Assembly: GCA_023653145.1 (NCBI GenBank)
Contig: JAMNXM010000003.1
Coordinates: forward strand, 1 to 35,868
Reading direction: 5' to 3'
From: Minisyncoccota bacterium
GTDB lineage: Bacteria; Patescibacteriota; Minisyncoccia; Phycocordibacterales; Phycocordibacteraceae
DNA length: 35,868 nt
Shown here one piece after another: positions 31,021 to 35,868 of the stretch. The translations under genes and the position numbers were made by a program. Position 1 is the first letter of the stretch, and each line of letters opens with the position of its first letter. Below the pieces are notes generated by a model. The model made no database searches. It had not been told where the DNA came from and saw only the letters and a program-made list of their open reading frames with translations.

Positions 31021-31074
31021 TACTTGAATGCTGTCGCGGGCTTTGCAGTTGACATGGTAAAGAGGTCTCCGTAA
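31021..31074 (+). pseudogene. Remnant of a second DUF1428 gene (3' end)
   Basis: The frame reads YLNAVAGFAVDMVKRSP and stop, resembling the end of the intact DUF1428 protein (RMSVAGFAVEVGK). Only the tail remains. The stretch 31075-31140 shows nothing recognisable. Confidence 0.6.
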
Positions 31075-31140
31075 GAAGAACTGTAAACTAGCGCCATTTC
31101 GCCGAAGCCGGGACCTGTCTGATGAAATTAGTTACAACTT

Positions 31141-32979
31141 CTATTTTCTTTGCTTACTTAGCGCCTCCTCAGCATAAGAAAAGATTTTTTCAAATTGGTC
31201 TTTTGTAGCTTTTGTAATCAATACCGATTCTTTCTTAAAAGACAAAATGCTAAGGGAATGATTAAGAGCACTCTTAAGCGCTGGTGCATCCTTTCTCGCC
31301 TGTACATGTGCATTCGTTCCTAAGGCAGCATCTATAATTCGATCAACTTCAGCTTCATTGAAGACGCCCTCCGTTTCAAAAGGTTTCTGTAGTACATCCT
31401 GAAGAGTAAAAATTCTCTCCTTAATGAAATCTCCGAATTCCTCAATGTAGGCACTTTTTGCCTTTTCACCACCCTCATCGCCATCAAGCATTACCACAAA
31501 CGGGGCACCCCAAGATAAGTAAATGCGAATAATTTCCCACAACTGGTCTTTTCCTGCCCCTGGATAGAATCGGAAATCATATTTCTTACGAAGACCAATA
31601 ACATTATTTATGTATTCAAATGTAAACCAATCATTTTTACCCTCCGTGATAACAATGTTTGGTACTGGTTCAACAGCACTTGGTGCGTACTCGAGTAAAT
31701 CTAGAATAGGTTGGCAGTAGGACATTTTTGTAACTCCGTAACCCTCTCCAACAAAGGTGAAATATCTAAGTGCATTTATTCTTGCACTATCTTCAAATGT
31801 CATATCGCCCTCCAAGTTTTTCTCCGACTGGTTCTCATTCATAACTACGTATGTGCCTGGCAACCACTCCATACGGATTAAATGGTGACTGTGAGTTGAG
31901 TAGGCGACCATTGACTTGTCACTCAGGTCTGCAATAGCATCCAATATTTTGGTCTGCGCTTTTGAATGCAGGTTTGACGCAGGCTCGTCAAGCAAAAATA
32001 GAATATTCCTAGATCGATTCTTTCTAAACTCTGTGAATAATAGAAATGAAAAGAACCATTTGCATCCCTTACTACGCTCATTAATTGAAAACTGCTGATT
32101 AGCATCAGTAATAACCCGGAATGATACCTCAAGGTACGCTCCCTTTTGCTCAGGAATAAGTCGAATCTCTTTGAAGTTTAATTTTTTACCACCGTCTATA
32201 AACAGATCTTTCCATGCATCAGTAATTGTTTCATTTAACTTCCCCTCCATTTTTAAAACTCTCCCTGCTGCAGTATCGTGATCAGGTGTCCACAAATCTG
32301 CAACCCATTCCTGGAAGGAAGTTGATTTCGGTTGCACTGAAACGAGAATGTCATCCAACACAGACTGCCAAGATTTATTGAGTTCAGTATCTACTTCGAC
32401 CTGACGGTCATTTGGCGTTGATGTGTTGGTATAAAAAAGTACTTTTTCTGGAATATCAAAAATAAAGTCTTCATAAAAAAGGATTTCTGGCAGTAAATTC
32501 TCACGAATATGCTTGATTAACTCAACCCATGAATTTTTGTCGGTAGAAGAAAGGCTTTTAGTTTTTCCTTTCACACGAGAACTGAAGGACACAGTTTTAG
32601 TAGTATCAACGTACTGATGGTCTTTGAAGTTAAAGTTAATGGTATAGGTGAACTCCTCACCAATTTCGAGTGTAGTCTTTTTTCCGATCTCCTTCCATTT
32701 TTTCAGAATGGAATTCTTGTCAGTCTCGTCTAATAGAGCTGATGCCGTCAATTCCACACTTCCAGTGAAGTCTGTACCTTTAGGTCTAAGCATTTTATAC
32801 TCGTCAGCATTCGGTGTCTGGCCTCGAGCTACGCGGTAAAAAAGCTCTAGCGACTTCAAAATTGTAGTTTTACCGCTTTCATTTAAGCCGACGAGGGTCA
32901 GGATACGGTTTTTCTGCAAGTCTAAGTCAACTTTCTCAATGCCCCTATAGTTTTCAAGATGGAAGCTCTTGTATTGCAT
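31141..32979 (-). CDS. OLD-family AAA ATPase with TOPRIM nuclease domain
   Basis: This 612-residue protein has an SMC-like ATPase with Walker A GLNESGKTT near residue 32, a coiled/insert region, an ABC-type signature (INERSKGCKW), Walker B ILFLLDEPASNLH and an H-loop (YSTHSHHLI). A C-terminal TOPRIM domain follows, with ITEGKND (Glu) and VVMLDGDEGG (DxD). OLD nucleases act in phage defence and plasmid interference. There is no adjacent UvrD-like helicase, so a Gabija pair is not supported; a single-gene OLD-type system fits. The gene is strongly AT-rich compared with the exporter operon and is probably recently acquired. Confidence 0.87.
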   Translation of the reverse strand: MQYKSFHLENYRGIEKVDLDLQKNRILTLVGLNESGKTTILKSLELFYRVARGQTPNADEYKMLRPKGTDFTGSVELTASALLDETDKNSILKKWKEIGKKTTLEIGEEFTYTINFNFKDHQYVDTTKTVSFSSRVKGKTKSLSSTDKNSWVELIKHIRENLLPEILFYEDFIFDIPEKVLFYTNTSTPNDRQVEVDTELNKSWQSVLDDILVSVQPKSTSFQEWVADLWTPDHDTAAGRVLKMEGKLNETITDAWKDLFIDGGKKLNFKEIRLIPEQKGAYLEVSFRVITDANQQFSINERSKGCKWFFSFLLFTEFRKNRSRNILFLLDEPASNLHSKAQTKILDAIADLSDKSMVAYSTHSHHLIRMEWLPGTYVVMNENQSEKNLEGDMTFEDSARINALRYFTFVGEGYGVTKMSYCQPILDLLEYAPSAVEPVPNIVITEGKNDWFTFEYINNVIGLRKKYDFRFYPGAGKDQLWEIIRIYLSWGAPFVVMLDGDEGGEKAKSAYIEEFGDFIKERIFTLQDVLQKPFETEGVFNEAEVDRIIDAALGTNAHVQARKDAPALKSALNHSLSILSFKKESVLITKATKDQFEKIFSYAEEALSKQRK

Positions 32980-33001
32980 GTAGATTATTTATTCTTTTTT
33001 C

Positions 33002-33007
33002 ATTATA
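33002..33007 (-). promoter_or_regulatory. -10 TATAAT of the OLD nuclease gene
   Basis: On the minus strand TATAAT lies 22 bases before the ATG, so the mRNA would have a leader of about 16 bases. This differs from the leaderless style of many neighbours. Confidence 0.5.
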
Positions 33008-33157
33008 CGCCGCCCTTCCTCAAAAGCCACAGGAGACTAAAAGGTCAAGTTTCGTTAGCAGAAAACAACATATATCCTACTAGAAGGAAATAACGTATAT
33101 GTAGACAGTCAACGTCCCATAATTTGCAAATCAGGCAATGAAGAGTACTCTGATTTT

Positions 33158-33475
33158 GTGAATACGGAAGATGAGGAGTTTGAGAAAGATGTGAAGGGAC
33201 TGTGGGATCAGTGGTTATTTGTTGTGGTTGCGACTTGTTTAGCCGTATTTATTGGTATAGCTGTAAATGCAGCTTATGAAATTTTAAGAGATTGTTTCTC
33301 AGCTTGGTATATACTTGTCCTCGGCATTATTTTTAGTTTGATATTAATAGACCTCTTTACCTATCTTCTAACAACTCTTTACCACACGCGTGAGCATCCT
33401 GAGGAGACATATTCAGGATTTCTAAAGAGGTATTGGAAGATGCGAGTTAGAAGCCTGCAGTTCTGGAGAAAATAG
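33158..33475 (+). CDS. Hypothetical two-helix membrane protein
   Basis: This 105-residue protein starts with GTG. It has an acidic N-terminus (NTEDEEFEKDVKG), helices at about residues 20-40 and 49-72, and a basic cytoplasmic-looking tail (RYWKMRVRSLQFWRK). It is divergent from the OLD nuclease with a gap of about 180 bases, which holds an AACGTCCCATAA sequence resembling the island repeats further on. It could be a partner of the nuclease or independent cargo. No family is recognised. Confidence 0.5.
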   Translation: MNTEDEEFEKDVKGLWDQWLFVVVATCLAVFIGIAVNAAYEILRDCFSAWYILVLGIIFSLILIDLFTYLLTTLYHTREHPEETYSGFLKRYWKMRVRSLQFWRK

Positions 33476-33486
33476 GAGTTGCTTGT

Positions 33487-33549
33487 TTAATGCGCTATTG
33501 CTATAGCGAGGACGTCGAGGGCGCCGGAGGAGAGGAGCGCACGGCGGGC
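33487..33549 (-). pseudogene. Detached 3' end of comF (second allele)
   Basis: On the minus strand the last 20 codons read ARRALLSSGALDVLAIAIAH and stop, identical in protein to resident comF. At least six codons differ synonymously and the stop is TAA rather than TAG. Homology ends sharply upstream of the Ala codon. This points to a separate functional allele as source. Confidence 0.88.
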
Positions 33550-33573
33550 GTGGGGGCAAGATGTACACGACTA

Positions 33574-33607
33574 ACTATTCTCTTATTCACGCGAATAGGA
33601 GAATAGT
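33574..33607. other. 15-bp stem-loop in the island
   Basis: ACTATTCTCTTATTC pairs with GAATAGGAGAATAGT (one G-T pair) around an ACGC loop. There is no T run, so it is not a typical terminator. It lies between the comF tail fragment and the cyclase gene. Confidence 0.6.
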
Positions 33608-33646
33608 GCGGTTTAGGAATACATAAAGGTGGTTGCCTCCTAGATA

Positions 33647-33678
33647 GGTTCCTCACTCGCTCCACAGGTTCACAACGA
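33647..33678 (+). repeat. Island intergenic repeat, copy 1
   Basis: GGTTCC..CTCGCTCCACAGG followed by TTCACAACG, just before the cyclase promoter. It aligns with copy 2 over about 30 bases with several mismatches. Confidence 0.5.
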
Positions 33679-33682
33679 GTTT

Positions 33683-33697
33683 TGGTATAGTGTTGAT
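33683..33697 (+). promoter_or_regulatory. Extended -10 (TGGTATAGT) six bases from the cyclase start
   Basis: TATAGT at 33686-33691, six bases, ATG at 33698; a leaderless start is predicted. Confidence 0.65.
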
Positions 33698-34225
33698 ATG
33701 AAGATAATCGACCTGACATTGCCATTGTATTCTGGCATGCCAGTTTTCCCTGGTGATCCTGAAGTGTCTATTGAGCTCGTAGCAACACTAGAGAAGGACG
33801 GGTGGAATATGCGCCGCATGCAAGTAAACACGCACGATGCAACGCACATGAATGTTCCGATTCATATGGTTGCGGGAGGTAAAAATTTAGATGACTACTC
33901 GCTCGAAACATTCTGTGGTCCAGCAAAAATCTACATGCCTGATGCTCCGATGGAGCCCTCATTTGGATACATATTTAGAGACAGAAACATTGATACGGCA
34001 ATCGCAGAAGAAATAAAGAAAGTAAAACCCAGATTTGTTGGCATCTCAAGCGAATACGAATGGGATATAGAGATTGAGAAAGATCTCTTGGTTACTGGGA
34101 TCATCCAGTATGAGCATCTTGCAAATACTGCCGAGTTGCCCGAGAATTTCTTCTTTTATGGTATGCCTCTAAAGATCAAGGAAGGGGACGGAAGTCCAGT
34201 CAGAGCATTTGCTGTGGTTGATTAA
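33698..34225 (+). CDS. Cyclase/kynurenine formamidase-like metal hydrolase
   Basis: This 175-residue protein of the cyclase superfamily starts IIDLTLPLYSGMPVFPGDPEV. The metal-binding signature, usually HxGTHxDxPxH, reads HDATHMNVPIH here, so Asn replaces the usual Asp. FVGISSEYEW lies where related enzymes have the GxDxxS segment. It is shorter than typical members by about 30 residues. Amide or cyclic-amide hydrolysis is likely, but the changed ligand makes activity uncertain. It is a single-gene cargo unit with its own leaderless promoter and a repeat on each side. Confidence 0.75.
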   Translation: MKIIDLTLPLYSGMPVFPGDPEVSIELVATLEKDGWNMRRMQVNTHDATHMNVPIHMVAGGKNLDDYSLETFCGPAKIYMPDAPMEPSFGYIFRDRNIDTAIAEEIKKVKPRFVGISSEYEWDIEIEKDLLVTGIIQYEHLANTAELPENFFFYGMPLKIKEGDGSPVRAFAVVD

Positions 34226-34258
34226 GGTTCCAACATCGTCCCATAGGGTCCACAACGG
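34226..34258 (+). repeat. Island intergenic repeat, copy 2
   Basis: GGTTCCAACATCGTCCCATA followed by GGGTCCACAACGG, immediately after the cyclase stop. It shares its first part with copy 3 and its second part with copy 1. Confidence 0.6.
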
Positions 34259-34269
34259 TATTTCTCAGT

Positions 34270-34282
34270 TATACTCTAGGCT
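34270..34282 (+). promoter_or_regulatory. -10 TATACT seven bases from the deoxyribosyltransferase-like start
   Basis: TATACT at 34270-34275, seven bases, ATG at 34283. Confidence 0.55.
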
Positions 34283-34648
34283 ATGAAGATCTATATTTCT
34301 CATCCGAATAGTATTGATTTTAAAACTATTTTGTACGAGCCCTTGAAAGCATCAGAACTTTCACAAAAGCATGAATTCTTTCTGCCTCATGACGAGGGTC
34401 GTGATGAGAACACAAAGGAAGTGATCCGTACGAGCGGATTACTTATTGCAGAAGTTTCTGAACCATCAACAGGTTCTGGAATTGAAATGGGATGGGCAAG
34501 TGCTTTTGAGGTACCAGTATGGTGCGTCTATCAGAAGGACATGAAGCCTTCAGGGTCTGCAAAATATATTGCTTCAAAAATGTTTGCCTATACCGACAGC
34601 AAAGACCTTACTTCGATTCTGAATAAAGAGTTAGAAACTGTAGATTAG
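34283..34648 (+). CDS. Nucleoside 2-deoxyribosyltransferase-like protein
   Basis: This 121-residue Rossmann-like protein begins MKIYISHPNS and contains LLIAEVSEPSTGSGIEMGWA, the family's active-site region with the nucleophilic Glu (GIEMG). NDT-like proteins exchange or hydrolyse the base on deoxynucleosides or act in nucleotide salvage; some occur in phage-related or defence contexts. The specificity is unknown. It is the last cargo gene before comF and is followed by island repeat copy 3. Confidence 0.72.
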   Translation: MKIYISHPNSIDFKTILYEPLKASELSQKHEFFLPHDEGRDENTKEVIRTSGLLIAEVSEPSTGSGIEMGWASAFEVPVWCVYQKDMKPSGSAKYIASKMFAYTDSKDLTSILNKELETVD

Positions 34649-34673
34649 GATTCCAACCTCGTCCCATAAGGTC
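34648..34673 (+). repeat. Island intergenic repeat, copy 3
   Basis: GGATTCCAACCTCGTCCCAT followed by AAGGTC starts at the last base of the deoxyribosyltransferase-like stop. It matches copy 2 closely and ends five bases before the comF stop. Confidence 0.6.
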
Positions 34674-34677
34674 GGGA

Positions 34678-35322
34678 CTAGTGCGCAATCGCAATAGCGA
34701 GGACGTCGAGGGCGCCGGAGGAGAGGAGAGCCCGGCGGGCGTCGGAGAGGGTGGCACCGGATTCGGTGACGTCGTCTATGAGGATGACGAAGCGGCCGCG
34801 CGCACGCGAGTGCGCGCGGAATGCGCCTTGCATGTTCGCTTTTCTTTGCGATCGTGCAATGTGTACTTGTGATGTGCGGTCCTCGCGCGTAAGGAGTGTG
34901 TCGTCGTACGTTACGTCGGGCATGCGATCTGCGATAGCGCGGGCGAAGAGTGCTGCCTGGTTATACCCACGCTCGCGGAGTCGCGCGGCCGAGGAGGGGA
35001 TAGGCGCGAGGACCACGTTCTCCCAACCAGAGAGGGCGCGCGCTTCTGCCACGAGTTCTGTGAGGTAGTCCGCAGCGAAGGGCGCGACTTTATCTCCGAC
35101 CGAGCGCTCGCCGTAATACTTCACTGCCTGCACGAGGGAGCGGACACGCTCATCGTGATAGGGGAGCAGTGCATGGATCCACGGATGGCCCGGGAGCACC
35201 GTCGGTGTGGCAAGGTCTGCAATGTCCTCGTCAGAAAGTATCCGTGCTCGGGTTGCACGCGGATGGCGCGGCAAAAGTGTGTCAAAGACTGCGACGACAC
35301 ATAAAGTCAACGCACGCCACAT
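34678..35322 (-). CDS. comF: ComF family phosphoribosyltransferase-like protein
   Basis: This 214-residue protein is required for DNA uptake in competent bacteria. It has the ComF pattern: ALLPYHDERVRSLVQAVKYYGERSVGD, VLAPIPSSAARLRERGYNQAALFARAIA, RTSQVHIARSQRKANMQGAF and the PRPP-binding loop VILIDDVTESGAT. The usual N-terminal zinc finger (paired CxxC) is missing; only one Cys occurs, near the start. It is divergent from pilM. Its 3' end has two further partial copies in the island downstream. Confidence 0.9.
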   Translation of the reverse strand: MWRALTLCVVAVFDTLLPRHPRATRARILSDEDIADLATPTVLPGHPWIHALLPYHDERVRSLVQAVKYYGERSVGDKVAPFAADYLTELVAEARALSGWENVVLAPIPSSAARLRERGYNQAALFARAIADRMPDVTYDDTLLTREDRTSQVHIARSQRKANMQGAFRAHSRARGRFVILIDDVTESGATLSDARRALLSSGALDVLAIAIAH

Positions 35323-35344
35323 GCTATACTCTCCCCATAGTACT
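35322..35344. promoter_or_regulatory. Face-to-face overlapping promoters of comF and pilM
   Basis: Plus strand: TGC then TATACT (35325-35330), 14 bases before the pilM ATG. Minus strand: TACTAT (complement 35342-35337), 14 bases before the comF ATG. The two -10 hexamers are six bases apart and each lies inside the other's leader, so polymerases cannot occupy both at once. Confidence 0.6.
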
Positions 35345-35868
35345 ATGGAGTTTTCATTGGGAAAGGTCGGTGAGTACCTGTCTCGGTTCAGCGGCGCGCT
35401 TGGTCAAAAGGAAAGCGAGTCAGTGGTGGGCGTTGACATAGGGACCTCAAGCATCAAACTCGTACAACTGCGCGAGCGGCACGGCTCTGCGATTTTGGAA
35501 ACCTACGGCGAGATAGCACTCGGCCCCTACGCGCAGGCGCAAGTTGGGCAGTCGACCTCGCCGCCAGCAGAAAAGATACAAGAGGCCTGCACCGACCTTA
35601 TCCGTGAGGCAAACGTGACCGCTCGCACCGGCGGTTTTTCAGTACCGCTCTCATCCTCACTCATCACACTCCTTACGCTCCCTACTAAAAACGCTGACGA
35701 CTTAAAGTCGATGGTGCCTATTGAGGCGCGCAAGTACATCCCGGTCCCCGTGTCCGAGGTGGCGCTCGACTGGTTCGTGATCCCTGAGGAAGAGGTCAAG
35801 TTTCTTGGCGCACCCAAGGACACACGTCCACAAAATGCGACCGACATTTTAATGGTCGCAATTCACAA
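35345..35868 (+). CDS. pilM: Type IV pilus assembly ATPase-like protein PilM (3' partial)
   Basis: This gene runs off the window and is missing from the ORF track. The first 174 codons include an amphipathic start (MEFSLGKVGEYLSRF), the actin-like nucleotide motif VVGVDIGTSSIKLVQL near residue 28, FSVPLSSSLITLLTLPT and VPIEARKYIPVPVSEVALDW, all typical of PilM. PilM is the cytoplasmic hub that binds PilN and links the type IV pilus motor to the assembly platform. Next to comF it suggests a pilus/DNA-uptake locus continuing to the right. Confidence 0.9.
   Translation, partial: MEFSLGKVGEYLSRFSGALGQKESESVVGVDIGTSSIKLVQLRERHGSAILETYGEIALGPYAQAQVGQSTSPPAEKIQEACTDLIREANVTARTGGFSVPLSSSLITLLTLPTKNADDLKSMVPIEARKYIPVPVSEVALDWFVIPEEEVKFLGAPKDTRPQNATDILMVAIH

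Noticed and set aside
31141-32979. Gabija or PARIS defence system
   Set aside because: No UvrD-like helicase partner for Gabija, and the TOPRIM motifs follow the OLD pattern rather than a separate AriB-like protein.
33647-34673. Integron attC sites
   Set aside because: The repeats lack paired RYYYAAC/GTTRRRY ends and clear internal symmetry, and no integrase gene is in the window.

Overview
The window looks like a chromosomal segment of a Patescibacteria (Candidate Phyla Radiation) bacterium, probably Parcubacteria-like. The evidence is a compact spc-type ribosomal operon that runs rpsN-rpsH-rplF-rplR-rpsE-rplO-secY with no rpmD (uL30) between rpsE and rplO, an archaeal-type CMP kinase beside a short adenylate kinase, a large TraD/VirD4-like ATPase, and very short intergenic gaps. 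The taxonomic call is an inference from gene order, not a database result.

Layout. 1-3144: the end of a secreted lipase-like protein with MBG and PxKF domains, a four-helix membrane protein, a cysteine-rich metallothionein-like miniprotein and a 46-residue membrane protein. 3145-7154: promoter, ribosomal/secY operon and terminator. 7169-9047: two NMP-kinase-like genes and map. 9055-14686: a T4SS-like ATPase, ndk, a structured RNA (perhaps 6S-like), a membrane protein, a beta-CASP ribonuclease and a 44-residue ORF missing from the ORF track. 14696-15779 (minus): infC-rpmI-rplT. 15832-18197 (minus): tmRNA (ssrA), smpB, a patatin-like lipase and a GtrA-like protein. 18253-24782: ftsH, tRNA-Ile(UAU), a stand-alone M41-like peptidase, a small membrane protein, recG, a CYTH-fold protein and a SnoaL-like protein. 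24835-25389: two tRNA-Ser genes and repeats. 25390-29738: TspO, DUF1801 and a three-gene MacAB-type ABC exporter. 29739-34677: an accessory island (DUF1428, SDR, OLD-family nuclease, membrane protein, cyclase-like hydrolase, deoxyribosyltransferase-like protein) studded with copies of the 3' ends of its two flanking genes. 34678-35868: comF (minus) and the start of pilM (plus), two DNA-uptake/type IV pilus genes sharing one promoter region.

Three patterns cut across the genes. (1) Start codons are repeatedly placed exactly six bases after a TANNNT -10 box, often an extended TGn box. This predicts widespread leaderless transcription, and it decides several starts. Genes inside operons mostly lack a Shine-Dalgarno sequence. 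(2) tRNA-Ile(UAU), tRNA-Ser(GCU) and tmRNA are each followed by a terminator and then a 100-180 bp inverted-repeat element that ends in a second copy of that RNA's own 3' tail. The elements share a core (TCGCGGGC) but differ in tail, so they look like an RNA-tail-copying repeat family. (3) The convergent junction between the exporter ATPase gene and comF has taken in cargo repeatedly. One extra ATPase tail and two extra comF tails remain as scars. The ATPase tail and the better-preserved comF tail differ from the resident genes only by synonymous changes, so they appear to come from related but separate alleles rather than from local duplication.
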